64,000 bases of DNA from Clostridiaceae bacterium AF10-41 (GCA_027686065.1 JAQCTH010000008.1:1-64000), one strand, 5' to 3'. Positions 1-8,298 are shown, counted from the first letter of the stretch. Translations and numbers: made by a program. The notes: generated by a model not told the origin, from the sequence alone.

Positions 1-40
1 ACGCAAGGGGTCAAGGGTTCGAATCCCTTTACCTCCACCA
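1..40 (+). tRNA. tRNA 3' portion (cut by window edge)
   Basis: The window opens inside a tRNA. A T-arm with the GGTTCGAATCC core is visible, followed by the 3' acceptor strand ACCTCCA and an encoded CCA. The 5' half including the anticodon lies outside, so the amino acid cannot be told. A strong terminator follows at once. Confidence 0.85.
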
Positions 41-67
41 AGCTACGATTTATTTCGTAGCTTTTTT
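41..67 (+). terminator. Rho-independent terminator after tRNA
   Basis: Perfect 8-bp stem AGCTACGA/TCGTAGCT with a six-base loop, followed by a T run. Confidence 0.85.
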
Positions 68-145
68 CGTTTATAAAACTATATAATTGCTAATAAAAAT
101 ATATAATGTTATTATTTTTATATATACTAGATAAGGGTGAGTAAA

Positions 146-649
146 ATGGCTTTTTACAGGATAAAACAATTTATTTGGGGATTTACTTCATTATTTAAAG
201 ATATAGATTATGAATATATAAGTAAGTTTTTAAATTCTGATGAGATTAAAGTATTTAATCAATTAAAACATAACGACAAGCACCATTGTATAAGAGTTTG
301 TAAAGATTCAATAAAAATGAAAAAAGAGTTAAATATAGATGTAGATATTTATAAATTAGGAAAGGCAGCACTTCTACATGATGTTGGCAAGAGTATAAGG
401 CCTTTAAGTTTAATGGAAAAGTCAATGGTTGTTTTATTAGATAAGACAACTAAAGGAAAAATAAAAAAATATAATAATATTAAACAAATAGATATATATT
501 ATAATCATCCTAAAATCGGGCAAGAAATTCTAAAAAAGTTTAATTATGATAAAGAGTTTTTACAGGTGGTTAGATATCATCATAATAAAAATAGAATAGA
601 AAATAATGATATTCTTAATATTATAAGTGCCTGTGATGATAAAAACTAA
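146..649 (+). CDS. HD-domain protein (putative metal-dependent phosphohydrolase)
   Basis: A 167-residue cytosolic protein with an HD-domain metal site: the HD pair in LLHDVGKS and later histidines in YYNHP and VRYHHNK. Such domains hydrolyse phosphate esters, often nucleotides or second messengers; the substrate cannot be predicted here. An in-frame GTG lies 9 bases upstream, but it sits inside the Shine-Dalgarno AAGGGTGA. The ATG five bases after that SD is therefore the better start. No signal peptide or membrane segment. It ends 15 bases before niaR and may be co-transcribed with it. Family certain, function unknown. Confidence 0.75.
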   Translation: MAFYRIKQFIWGFTSLFKDIDYEYISKFLNSDEIKVFNQLKHNDKHHCIRVCKDSIKMKKELNIDVDIYKLGKAALLHDVGKSIRPLSLMEKSMVVLLDKTTKGKIKKYNNIKQIDIYYNHPKIGQEILKKFNYDKEFLQVVRYHHNKNRIENNDILNIISACDDKN

Positions 650-664
650 TATGGAGGTGAATTT

Positions 665-1171
665 ATGGGATCTATGGAGCGAAGAGAAGAAATTATAAAG
701 TTACTTGTTGGACAAAATAAAGCCATAAAGGGTACTAAGCTTGCTTCATTATTTAATGTTACTAGACAAATAATAGTAAAGGATATAGCAATACTTAGAG
801 CTGCAGGAAAGAATATAATAGCAACACCTGATGGATATATTTATAATAAGAGCACAAATAAAATAAAGGCTATAATTGCAGTTAATCATGAAAGTAATAA
901 AACAATAGATGAATTAGAAATAGTAGTTAAATATGGGGGAATAATAGAGGATGTTATTATAGATCATCCTTTATATGGAGAAATAAGAGGAAATTTAATG
1001 ATAAAAAATTTAAATGATTTAAATAAATTTGAAAATGAATTTAAGAGAAAAAATGCAAAACCTCTTTCAAATTTAACTAATGGAATTCATCTTCATACAA
1101 TAGCAGCAGATAGTGAAGAAGATATTAAAGCTATAAAAAAGGAATTGAAAGAAAAAGGTTTTTTACTATAA
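665..1171 (+). CDS. niaR: NiaR-type niacin-responsive transcriptional repressor (HTH-11 plus 3H domain)
   Basis: 168 residues. The N-terminal ~60 residues form a winged helix (REEIIKLL, then LASLFNVTRQIIVKDIAILRAAG). The rest is a 3H domain, named for three conserved histidines; DHPLYGE and GIHLHTI are visible. In Firmicutes NiaR (YrxA) is a nicotinic-acid-responsive repressor of NAD synthesis and niacin uptake genes. The start is set by GGAGGTGA seven bases upstream. Neighbours are an HD protein and an FAD oxidoreductase. No nad genes are in the window, so its regulon lies elsewhere. Confidence 0.85.
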   Translation: MGSMERREEIIKLLVGQNKAIKGTKLASLFNVTRQIIVKDIAILRAAGKNIIATPDGYIYNKSTNKIKAIIAVNHESNKTIDELEIVVKYGGIIEDVIIDHPLYGEIRGNLMIKNLNDLNKFENEFKRKNAKPLSNLTNGIHLHTIAADSEEDIKAIKKELKEKGFLL

Positions 1172-1190
1172 AGTATTGGAGTGGTAAATT

Positions 1191-2603
1191 ATGGATTATG
1201 ATATTCTTATATTAGGTGGAGGAATAATAGGTTGTTCTGTTGCATATGAGCTATCAAAATATAATTTTAATATAGCATTAATAGAAAGAGATTATGATAT
1301 AGCGGATGATATTTCATTTGTAAATACATCTATCGTATATGATGGTTCAGAAACGTCAGATGATGTTATGGCAGGTCTTGAATATATAGGCAATTCAATA
1401 ATGCAGGAAACCTGTGAGAAATTTAAAGTTCCATTTAAAAAAATTGGTGCATTAAGGGTAGTAAGTGACGATAATGGAGTTAAAAAGCTTAAGGAAATGT
1501 ATGATAGGGCTAAAAAAAGGGGTATAGATGGTGTTTATTTAATAGATGATAAGGATGTATATGATATTGAGCCTAATATAAATTCTGATATAAAAAAAGG
1601 GCTATATTCTGAAAATATAGCAATTGTTGCTCCTTATGATTTAGCAATAGCATATGCTGAGGTTGCATCAGATAACGGTGTTAATTTTAGATTAGAAGAA
1701 GAAGTTTTAAATATACAAAATTTAGCTAGGGGATTTAGAGTAACTACAAATAAAAATAAGTTTACTTGTAAGGTTGTTGTTAATACAATTCCACATGAAA
1801 TATATATAAGGAGAAATGGAAATGTAGAAGATAAAGAATTTGTGAGTGATGAATCTTATTTTAAAAATATGAGTTATTTATTAGTTGATGACAATTATAA
1901 AAATAAATTAAATAAAATAATTATAGAAACCTTAGATAAAAATACATTTATAATAAGTTATCCTACAACTACAACAGGATCATTAATAGGAATAAAAAGT
2001 ACAGAAAAAACAAGTTTAGAAGATAATTTAATATATGCAAATAAACTATTAAGAAGTTTAGATAAAAACAATATAAATAATTTATTTAGAGAAGCTTATA
2101 ATAAGGATTCAATGCTTATAGATGATAGTGAAATAGATAAGGGATATATAAGAGTTACCGGGACACATTATGGCAAAATAACAATTGCACCAGCAATAGC
2201 TAAAATGCTTTGTGATACTATAGCTAACAATTTAAATTGTACATTGAAAAAAAATTTTATAGATAAAAGAAGAGAGGTTTATAAGTTTAGAGAACTTGGG
2301 AAAAAAGAAGCAAATGAAATAATAGATTTAGATAAGAGATATGGCAAAATAATATGTATATGCAATAATATATCAGAAGGGGAAATTGTAGATTGTATAA
2401 GAAGACCATTAGGTGCTAGAACAGTAGAAGGTGTAAAAAGAAGGACTGGATCAGGTTTTGGAAGTTGCCATGGATCTTATTGCTATGAGAAAATAGTAAA
2501 TATTCTGGCAAGGGAACTTGATAGAAATATAACTGATATAGTCGATGATTCTAAGAATTCTAAGGTTATTTCAAGTAGAATAAAGGAGTTTAAAGATGTA
2601 TAA
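1191..2603 (+). CDS. FAD-dependent oxidoreductase with C-terminal BFD-type [2Fe-2S] domain (GlpA-like)
   Basis: 470 residues. An N-terminal dinucleotide fold (ILGGGIIGCSVAYELSK) starts a DAO/GlpA-type flavoprotein domain of about 370 residues. A C-terminal BFD-like domain follows, with cysteines in ICIC and GSCHGSYC. Relatives are anaerobic glycerol-3-phosphate dehydrogenase-like enzymes that normally work with a second flavoprotein and a DUF1667 protein. Here only a DUF1667 fragment follows, overlapping by 8 bases, and the middle flavoprotein is missing. The flavin-contact stretch usually ending HAG reads YDG. The enzyme may therefore have diverged or be decaying. Substrate unknown. Confidence 0.75.
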   Translation: MDYDILILGGGIIGCSVAYELSKYNFNIALIERDYDIADDISFVNTSIVYDGSETSDDVMAGLEYIGNSIMQETCEKFKVPFKKIGALRVVSDDNGVKKLKEMYDRAKKRGIDGVYLIDDKDVYDIEPNINSDIKKGLYSENIAIVAPYDLAIAYAEVASDNGVNFRLEEEVLNIQNLARGFRVTTNKNKFTCKVVVNTIPHEIYIRRNGNVEDKEFVSDESYFKNMSYLLVDDNYKNKLNKIIIETLDKNTFIISYPTTTTGSLIGIKSTEKTSLEDNLIYANKLLRSLDKNNINNLFREAYNKDSMLIDDSEIDKGYIRVTGTHYGKITIAPAIAKMLCDTIANNLNCTLKKNFIDKRREVYKFRELGKKEANEIIDLDKRYGKIICICNNISEGEIVDCIRRPLGARTVEGVKRRTGSGFGSCHGSYCYEKIVNILARELDRNITDIVDDSKNSKVISSRIKEFKDV

Positions 2604-2850
2604 TTTACAAGATAAAGATATAGAAAAGGATATATTTACATCTATAGTTAGAGTGAAAGGAAATAATCGTCATAAAGTTGTTCCAGTTAGATCTAGCAAA
2701 GAAGTTGAAAAAAGCTTATGGCTAGAACTATCTAAGGTATTAGCTAGAATATATGTTAGCATACCTATAAAATCAGGGAGTATAATATGTAAGAATATAT
2801 TAAATACTAATATTGATATTATAAGTACAAAGGATATAGATAACGAATAA
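2596..2850 (+). CDS. DUF1667-like protein, N-terminally shortened
   Basis: 84 residues resembling the C-terminal part of DUF1667: TSIVRVKG, then VPVRSSKEVEKSL, then IPIKSGSIICKNILNTNIDIIST. Full DUF1667 proteins start with a cysteine-rich segment (CxxCPxGC type) likely to bind a cluster; that segment is absent. The first codons overlap the upstream oxidoreductase by 8 bases, so translation is coupled. Likely a partner remnant of the GlpA-like enzyme. Assignment is from recognised pattern only. Confidence 0.6.
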   Translation: MYNLQDKDIEKDIFTSIVRVKGNNRHKVVPVRSSKEVEKSLWLELSKVLARIYVSIPIKSGSIICKNILNTNIDIISTKDIDNE

Positions 2851-2898
2851 ATACAACAAGAATGTATAATAATATATATAAATCAACTTAGTAAAATA

Positions 2899-2927
2899 TT
2901 GACATATATATTTTTTTATAATATATT
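2899..2927 (+). promoter_or_regulatory. Sigma-A promoter of the serS leader
   Basis: TTGACA at 2899-2904, 17-base spacer, TATATT at 2922-2927, just upstream of the T-box leader. Confidence 0.7.
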
Positions 2928-2940
2928 AAGAGTAAATAAA

Positions 2941-3165
2941 AATAAACTGCTGAAAAGGCTAGTAATAGCACTATTTATTTTAAGAGAGTCGATGTTTGGT
3001 GTAAATCGATAATAATATGTTATGAATCCACCTTGGAGGGACTGTGATGAGCAGTACGGCTTAAACCGTTAAATTTATTAAAGAGAGTAGTATTTTTATA
3101 ATACTATTAATTAGGGTGGCAACGCGGAATCTTTCGTCCCTTTAAGGGGAAAGGTTCTTTTTTTA
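2941..3165 (+). promoter_or_regulatory. T-box riboswitch (serine), with terminator
   Basis: The T-box sequence AGGGTGGCAACGCGG is exact at 3113-3127. Stem I can be closed by ACTGCT (2946) with AGCAGT (3050). Its distal part holds the GAGAG and GGTGTAA elements inside a TCGAT/ATCGA stem. By analogy with other leaders, the specifier is probably TCC (Ser) in GAATCCACC, at 3027-3029. The competing terminator is the GAATCTTTC...GAAAGGTTC hairpin (about 3128-3157) plus a T run. It lets uncharged tRNA-Ser switch on serS. Confidence 0.9.
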
Positions 3166-3206
3166 TTGAAAAAATTAGTAAATATAATTTATTAGGAGGT
3201 ATACAT

Positions 3207-4484
3207 ATGTTAGATTTAAAATTTGTAAGAGAAAATCCAGAAATAGTTAAGAAAAATATAAAAAATAAGTTTCAAGATAGCAAACTTCCACTAGTAGATG
3301 AGGTGATAGAGCTAGATAAAAGGCTTAGAGAAGCTAAACAACAAGCAGAAGCCCTAAGAGCAGATAGAAATAAGCTTTCAAAACAAATAGGAACTTTAAT
3401 GGCTCAAGGAAAAAAGGAAGAAGCAGAAGAAATAAAAAAGAAGGTAACTGAAAATTCAGAAGGTTTAGCAGCGTTAGAGGTTAAGGAAGTGGAGTTAGCT
3501 GAAAGAGTTAATACAATAATGATGACTCTACCAAATATAATTGATCAAAGTGTTCCAATTGGTAAAGATGATAGCGGAAATGTAGAAGTTGAACGTTTTG
3601 GGGAGCCAAAGGTTCCAAACTTTGAAGTTCCTTATCACACAGATATAATGGAAAAGTTAAGTGGATTAGATTTAGATAGTGCCAGAAAGGTAGCAGGAAG
3701 TGGATTTTATTATTTAATGGGGAATGTTGCAAGACTTCATTCAGCAATAATTTCATATGCTAGAGACTTTATGATAGATCGTGGATTTACTTATTGTATT
3801 CCTCCATATATGATTCGTAGTGAGGTTGTAACTGGTGTTATGAGTTTTGCGGAGATGGATGCTATGATGTATAAAATTGAAGGTGAAGATTTGTATCTAA
3901 TTGGAACAAGTGAACACTCTATGATAGGTAAGTATATAGATACTATATTACCTGAAGAGTCATTACCACAAACATTAACAAGTTATTCTCCTTGTTTTAG
4001 AAAAGAAAAGGGAGCTCATGGAATAGAAGAAAGAGGCGTTTATAGAATACATCAATTTGAAAAACAAGAAATGATAGTTGTATGTAAACCAGAAGAAAGT
4101 ATGGAGTGGTATGAAAAATTATGGGTGAATACTGTAGATTTATTCCGTTCTTTAGATATACCAGTTAGAACTTTAGAATGTTGTTCTGGAGATTTAGCAG
4201 ACCTTAAAGTCAAGTCAGTAGACGTTGAAGCTTGGTCACCAAGACAAAAGAAATATTTTGAAGTAGGAAGTTGTTCAAACTTAGGAGATGCACAAGCTCG
4301 TCGATTAAAGATTCGTGTAAATTCTAAGGATGGAAAATATTTTGCCCATACATTAAATAATACAGTTGTTGCACCACCAAGAATGTTAATAGCATTCTTA
4401 GAGAATAACTTAAATGAAGATGGTTCGGTTAATATTCCAACGGCGCTTCAACCATACATGGGAAACATGAAAGTAATTAAATAG
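3207..4484 (+). CDS. serS: Seryl-tRNA synthetase
   Basis: 425 residues, full length. It charges tRNA-Ser with serine in the cytosol. The N-terminal ~110 residues form the long antiparallel coiled coil that grips the tRNA-Ser long arm (LDLKFVRENPEIVKKN, then KRLREAKQQAEALRADRNKLSKQIG). The class II catalytic core follows, with motif 2 around SPCFRKEKGAHG and motif 3 near NNTVVAPPRMLIAFLEN. The start follows AGGAGGT. Expression is under the upstream serine T-box, and three tRNA-Ser genes follow directly. It uses CGT codons more than its neighbours, as expected for a highly expressed gene. Confidence 0.98.
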   Translation: MLDLKFVRENPEIVKKNIKNKFQDSKLPLVDEVIELDKRLREAKQQAEALRADRNKLSKQIGTLMAQGKKEEAEEIKKKVTENSEGLAALEVKEVELAERVNTIMMTLPNIIDQSVPIGKDDSGNVEVERFGEPKVPNFEVPYHTDIMEKLSGLDLDSARKVAGSGFYYLMGNVARLHSAIISYARDFMIDRGFTYCIPPYMIRSEVVTGVMSFAEMDAMMYKIEGEDLYLIGTSEHSMIGKYIDTILPEESLPQTLTSYSPCFRKEKGAHGIEERGVYRIHQFEKQEMIVVCKPEESMEWYEKLWVNTVDLFRSLDIPVRTLECCSGDLADLKVKSVDVEAWSPRQKKYFEVGSCSNLGDAQARRLKIRVNSKDGKYFAHTLNNTVVAPPRMLIAFLENNLNEDGSVNIPTALQPYMGNMKVIK

Positions 4485-4498
4485 TTTTAGAGTTTAAG

Positions 4499-4535
4499 GG
4501 CTAAATCTGATTTATTAGATTTAGCCTATATTTTT
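4499..4535 (+). terminator. Terminator of serS
   Basis: Stem GGCTAAATCT/AGATTTAGCC followed by TATATTTTT. Confidence 0.75.
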
Positions 4536-4571
4536 ATTATATTAATATAATAAAAATATATAAATTTATAA

Positions 4572-4600
4572 TTGACAATCTATAATGTCATTGCTATAAT
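4572..4600 (+). promoter_or_regulatory. Promoter of first tRNA-Ser(UGA)
   Basis: Consensus TTGACA, 17-base spacer and TATAAT, about 24 bases before the tRNA. The same arrangement recurs before the second copy. Confidence 0.85.
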
Positions 4601-4624
4601 AATATTTGTCGTTAGACGAAGTAT

Positions 4625-4715
4625 GGAGAGATGGTCGAGCTGGCTTAAGGCACCGGTCTTGAAAACCGGCGTACCTTTGCGGGTACCGTGGGTTCAAATC
4701 CCACTCTCTCCGCCA
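4625..4715 (+). tRNA. tRNA-Ser (anticodon UGA), copy 1
   Basis: 91 bases with acceptor GGAGAGA/TCTCTCC, long class II variable arm, anticodon loop CTTGAAA (TGA) and encoded CCA. Confidence 0.97.
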
Positions 4716-4716
4716 T

Positions 4717-4750
4717 AAAAGCATCTAAGATTTTTTAGATGCTTTTATTA
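4717..4750 (+). terminator. Terminator after tRNA-Ser copy 1
   Basis: Stem AAAAGCATCTAA/TTAGATGCTTTT then a T-rich tail. It separates the two tRNA-Ser units. Confidence 0.85.
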
Positions 4751-4902
4751 TTTATAAAATAATTATAATTTTAAATAGCACTATAAACGTAAAAAAGTTT
4801 AATAGAAAATATAAACTTTTATTGAAAAGTTATTATAAATATTAAATTAGTCTACTAAAAAATTATTATGTCATAAAAATACTAAAAAATTTAAAATAAT
4901 AA

Positions 4903-4931
4903 TTGACAATATATATAGTGGTTGTTATAAT
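4903..4931 (+). promoter_or_regulatory. Promoter of second tRNA-Ser(UGA)/tRNA-Ser(GCU)
   Basis: TTGACA, 17-base spacer and TATAAT; sequence around it resembles the copy 1 promoter, including a shared AATATTTGTCG start region. Confidence 0.85.
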
Positions 4932-4955
4932 AATATTTGTCGCAGGACAGAAGAT

Positions 4956-5046
4956 GGAGAGATGGTCGAGCTGGCTTAAGGCACCGGTCTTGAAAACCGG
5001 CGTACCTTTGCGGGTACCGTGGGTTCAAATCCCACTCTCTCCGCCA
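4956..5046 (+). tRNA. tRNA-Ser (anticodon UGA), copy 2
   Basis: Identical to copy 1 over the whole 91 bases, with its own promoter. No terminator separates it from the next tRNA, so the two are probably one transcript. Confidence 0.97.
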
Positions 5047-5070
5047 TAAAACTTTTGAAATAAGGCACAT

Positions 5071-5161
5071 GGAGAAATACTCAAGTGGCTGAAGAGGCGC
5101 CCCTGCTAAGGGCGTAGGTCGGGTAACTGGCGCCCGGGTTCAAATCCCGGTTTCTCCGCCA
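5071..5161 (+). tRNA. tRNA-Ser (anticodon GCU)
   Basis: Acceptor GGAGAAA/TTTCTCC, anticodon stem CGCCC/GGGCG with loop CTGCTAA (GCT), long variable arm, encoded CCA. It reads the AGC/AGU serine codons. Confidence 0.97.
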
Positions 5162-5162
5162 G

Positions 5163-5195
5163 AAAGCATCTAACAATGTTAGGTGCTTTTTTTTA
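5163..5195 (+). terminator. Terminator of the tRNA-Ser cluster
   Basis: Stem AAAGCATCTAAC/GTTAGGTGCTTT with a tiny loop and a run of Ts. Confidence 0.85.
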
Positions 5196-5331
5196 TTTAT
5201 AAATACAAGGATATAAATTTAGAATATGATAAATTAAGAATATTTTAGAAATTTTATACTTAAGAAATAGATTTATTTTACATATGAAATATACTATAAT
5301 TTTATTAAGTACTTTTTAGGGGGAAGATAAG

Positions 5332-6339
5332 ATGAAAGTTACAATTAAAGATGTAGCTAGGGAAGCAAATGTTGCAACATCAACAGTTTCTAGAGTATTA
5401 TCTAATAGCCATAAAATAAGTGATAAAACTAAAGAAAGAGTAAACGACGCAATAAAGAAGTTAAACTATACTCCAAATATAATTGCAAGAGGTCTTGCTA
5501 ATAATAAAACAAGAATTTTGGCAGTAATATTACCAAAAGAAGCAGAAGATATATTTTCAAATCCATTCTTTGTTCAGGCTATGAAAGGAATAAGTATATA
5601 TGCTCAAAAAGAAAGCTACTATATAATGTATGCTTTTAAACAAGAGGGAAAAGATGATAGGGAATGGTTCAAAAAGTTTATAGATAGCAATTTAGTTGAT
5701 GGAATATGTTTATTAAATTCTAAGGAAAATGATGATACAATAAAGTATCTAAATGATATAGAATTTCCATTTGTAGTTATAGGAAGGCCAGATGAGGTTG
5801 ATAATGTATTATGGGTGGATAATGATAATGTAAGGGCTATGTATGATCTAGTACAAATACTTATAAACTACGGACATAAAAATATAGCTTTTGTTGGAGC
5901 AAGATCTAACTTAAATGTATCTAAAGATAGGTTTAATGGTTATAAGCAAGCATTATTAGATAATAGGATAGAAGTAAAAGGTGATTTGATTTATGAAGCA
6001 GAGGAATTTACACAAATTAATGGAAGCTATGCTGCAGATATAATTTTAAGAAAAAATAAACCAACAGCTATAGTAGCAACAGATGATTTACTTGCATTTG
6101 GAGTTCAAGAAGCTTTAAATAAACTAGAAATAAAGGATGTATCAGTTGTAGGATTTAATAATATACCAATGGCAGAGTATCAAAATCCTGCATTATCATC
6201 GGTAGATATTAATTCAGAAATGCTAGGATTTTATGCATCAAAGCTTATAATAAACAAATTAGAGGAAAAAGGTAATAGTAAAAATTCATATATAATAGAA
6301 ACTAAGTTAATAGAAAGAGATTCTATAAGACGAATTTAA
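5332..6339 (+). CDS. LacI-family transcriptional regulator
   Basis: 335 residues. The N-terminal LacI helix-turn-helix is textbook: VTIKDVAREANVATSTVSRVLS, with hinge helix YTPNIIARGLANNKT. A periplasmic-binding-protein-like sugar sensor domain follows, from about residue 60 to 330. The start follows AGGGGGAAG. A glucokinase gene lies downstream on the same strand, and a perfect LacI-type palindrome follows the stop codon. It probably controls that gene. LacI/MalR-type regulators answer to sugars or sugar phosphates; the ligand is not predictable here. Confidence 0.9.
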   Translation: MKVTIKDVAREANVATSTVSRVLSNSHKISDKTKERVNDAIKKLNYTPNIIARGLANNKTRILAVILPKEAEDIFSNPFFVQAMKGISIYAQKESYYIMYAFKQEGKDDREWFKKFIDSNLVDGICLLNSKENDDTIKYLNDIEFPFVVIGRPDEVDNVLWVDNDNVRAMYDLVQILINYGHKNIAFVGARSNLNVSKDRFNGYKQALLDNRIEVKGDLIYEAEEFTQINGSYAADIILRKNKPTAIVATDDLLAFGVQEALNKLEIKDVSVVGFNNIPMAEYQNPALSSVDINSEMLGFYASKLIINKLEEKGNSKNSYIIETKLIERDSIRRI

Positions 6340-6342
6340 TAA

Positions 6343-6358
6343 TTGCAATCGCTTGCAA
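6343..6358 (+). promoter_or_regulatory. LacI-type operator palindrome
   Basis: TTGCAATCGCTTGCAA fits the pattern TTGCAA-NCGN-TTGCAA with central CG, the hallmark of LacI/GalR-family operators. It is about 80 bases upstream of the glucokinase -35 box. No T run follows, so it is not a terminator. Confidence 0.65.
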
Positions 6359-6438
6359 TTATAACTTTAAATAGTATAGAAATGTAAAGATAATTCAGCT
6401 TAAATCAAAATTTTGAAATAATTTAAATGCTTAAATTA

Positions 6439-6467
6439 TTGTAAACAGTTTCTGAAAATGATATACT
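6439..6467 (+). promoter_or_regulatory. Promoter of the glucokinase gene
   Basis: TTGTAA, 17-base spacer and TATACT. The -35 region also matches a catabolite-responsive element at 12 of 14 positions (TGTAAACAGTTTCT), a weak hint of CcpA control. Confidence 0.6.
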
Positions 6468-6520
6468 ATGTCTATCATGATGAGAGAAATAAAATTAAGG
6501 TTATATATAGGGGGATTGAA

Positions 6521-7465
6521 ATGGAAAGAAAATATGTAATAGGTGTTGATTTAGGTGGAACCAAAATATACACTGCTTTAGTTGATTTAGAAGGATCTAT
6601 AATAAAAGAAGTTACTGTTAAAACGGAAGCTAATAAGGGTGAAACTGTAGTTTTAGAAAAATTATTAAAAACAATAGATGATGTATTAGAAGGAACAGAT
6701 ATAAATGAAGTTAGAGCAATAGGTATAGGTTCTCCAGGACCATTAGATGTTGAAAAGGGGTTAATAGTGTACACTCCTAATTTACCATTTAAGAATTTTA
6801 ATATAGTTCAGCCTATAAAAGATAGATATAAATTAGATACTTACTTAGATAATGATGCAAATGTAGCTACATTAAGTGAATTTATGTTTGGAGCAGGTAA
6901 GGGAAGTAAAAATATGGTTTTCATTACTGTAAGCACAGGAATAGGTGGAGGAGCTATAATAAATGGTAACTTATTCAGAGGCAGTACATCAAATGCATTA
7001 GAAGTGGGACATGCTACTGTAATGAAGGGTGGTCCTAGATGCGGATGTGGTAATACAGGATGTGCAGAAGCTGTTGCTTCAGGAACAGCAATTATGAAAA
7101 GAGCAAAAGAGGCAGTAGAAAGCAAGGTGGAAACATCATTAAATAATTATGATGAAGTAACAGCTAAAGAAGTATTTTTAGAGGCAGAAAAGGGAGATAA
7201 AGTTTCACAAGACATATTAAATGACTCATTATCTTATTTAGGAATAACTGTTGCTAATTTAGCCAATACATTTGATCCAGATAAAATTGTTATTGGTGGT
7301 GGCGTAAGTGAAGCTGGAAGAATTGTATTTGATAAAATAGAAGAGGAAATGGAAAGAAGATGTCTAAAAACAATTTATAATCATTGTAAGGTAGAAAAAG
7401 CTGTTCTAGGCAATCAAGCAGGCGTTTTAGGGGCAGCAGCATTAGCTATTTTAGAAAGTAAATAG
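6521..7465 (+). CDS. glcK: ROK-family glucokinase
   Basis: 314 residues. It phosphorylates glucose (or a close relative) with ATP in the cytosol. The phosphate-binding loop GVDLGGTKI is at the N-terminus. The ROK signature and zinc site are present as EVGH and GPRCGCGNTGCAEAVASG, and IVIGGGVSEAG lies near the C-terminus. The reading frame is open further upstream, but that extension covers the promoter. ATG after AGGGGGATTGAA is the start. It stands alone downstream of the LacI-family regulator. Other ROK sugar kinases (for example for N-acetyl sugars) share these motifs, so substrate is likely but not certain. Confidence 0.85.
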   Translation: MERKYVIGVDLGGTKIYTALVDLEGSIIKEVTVKTEANKGETVVLEKLLKTIDDVLEGTDINEVRAIGIGSPGPLDVEKGLIVYTPNLPFKNFNIVQPIKDRYKLDTYLDNDANVATLSEFMFGAGKGSKNMVFITVSTGIGGGAIINGNLFRGSTSNALEVGHATVMKGGPRCGCGNTGCAEAVASGTAIMKRAKEAVESKVETSLNNYDEVTAKEVFLEAEKGDKVSQDILNDSLSYLGITVANLANTFDPDKIVIGGGVSEAGRIVFDKIEEEMERRCLKTIYNHCKVEKAVLGNQAGVLGAAALAILESK

Positions 7466-7690
7466 AATAATTTGTACACAGATTTTAAATCATTTTAGAA
7501 AAAGGATTGTATAAATTAATTTAATTGAAGAAAACTATGAATATATGATATTTACAATTGTAAGTGTTAAGGTAAAAGTGTTGATATACTATTTAATGAC
7601 AGAAGTAAAAATATTATTTCATATTATTATGGAATAGATATAAAGATTATATAGAAGAAAAGAGTTCAATGATAAAATTGAACTCTTTTT
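7466..7690 (+). terminator. Long 3' region of glcK ending in a terminator
   Basis: I see no gene in the ~190 bases after glcK. The region ends in a strong terminator, stem AAAGAGTTCAAT/ATTGAACTCTTT at 7659-7688, with T run. A small RNA between glcK and this terminator is possible, but I see no convincing promoter. Confidence 0.7.
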
Positions 7691-7782
7691 AATTGTTCTC
7701 TTTTTTGCTTGTAAAAATAGATTTATAATTAAAGTATATGAAATTTAAAATTATGTTATAAACTTTAGTAGGAGATGGCAGT

Positions 7783-8298
7783 ATGGTATATGGAGAAAAT
7801 ATATATTTAAGAGATCCAGTAAGAGAAGATATAGATATTTTATATGATATTTGTGCAGATAAAGAAGTCCTTAAGTATAATGGTTTATCTACAGGAATTA
7901 TGACTAAGGAATATATAAGAAGTCAGTTTCATCACTTTACAAAACCAAATAAAAAAGAATTAGTTATAGTAACTAAAGAGAGTGACTTGATAGGTTATGT
8001 TTATTATAAGGAAAATAGTTATACAAGAGATGTATATTCAATAGGTATAACTATTGGTAAAGGATATTGGGGGAATGGATACGGTAAGGACTCAATAATG
8101 ACGTTATGTAAGTATCTATTTAATAACAGAAAAGTTCATAAAATTGAACTAGAGGTTGTAAAGGAAAATATTAGGGCTATAAACTGTTATAAGAAATGTG
8201 GTTTTAAAGAAGAAGGTGTAAGAAGAAGTAAGTATTATATTTGTGGTAAATATTTAGATACTATAGTTATGGGTTTACTTAAAGAAGAATTTATTTAA
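7783..8298 (+). CDS. GNAT acetyltransferase (RimJ/RimL type)
   Basis: 171 residues. The acetyl-CoA pyrophosphate loop is visible as GKGYWGNGYGKDSI. The C-terminal NxxAINCYKKCGFKEEG pattern is typical of the RimJ/RimL-like N-acetyltransferases that modify protein N-termini or small amines. It has its own SD (TAGGAGA) and follows the glcK terminator. It lies 46 bases before addB and could share a transcript with it. Acceptor substrate unknown. Confidence 0.8.
   Translation: MVYGENIYLRDPVREDIDILYDICADKEVLKYNGLSTGIMTKEYIRSQFHHFTKPNKKELVIVTKESDLIGYVYYKENSYTRDVYSIGITIGKGYWGNGYGKDSIMTLCKYLFNNRKVHKIELEVVKENIRAINCYKKCGFKEEGVRRSKYYICGKYLDTIVMGLLKEEFI

Noticed and set aside
6343-6358. Terminator after the LacI-family gene
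   Set aside because: The palindrome has a four-base central CG core and no T run, fitting an operator better.
7550-7650. Small RNA promoter in the glcK 3' region
   Set aside because: TTGATATACT-like stretches exist, but no pair of boxes has correct spacing.
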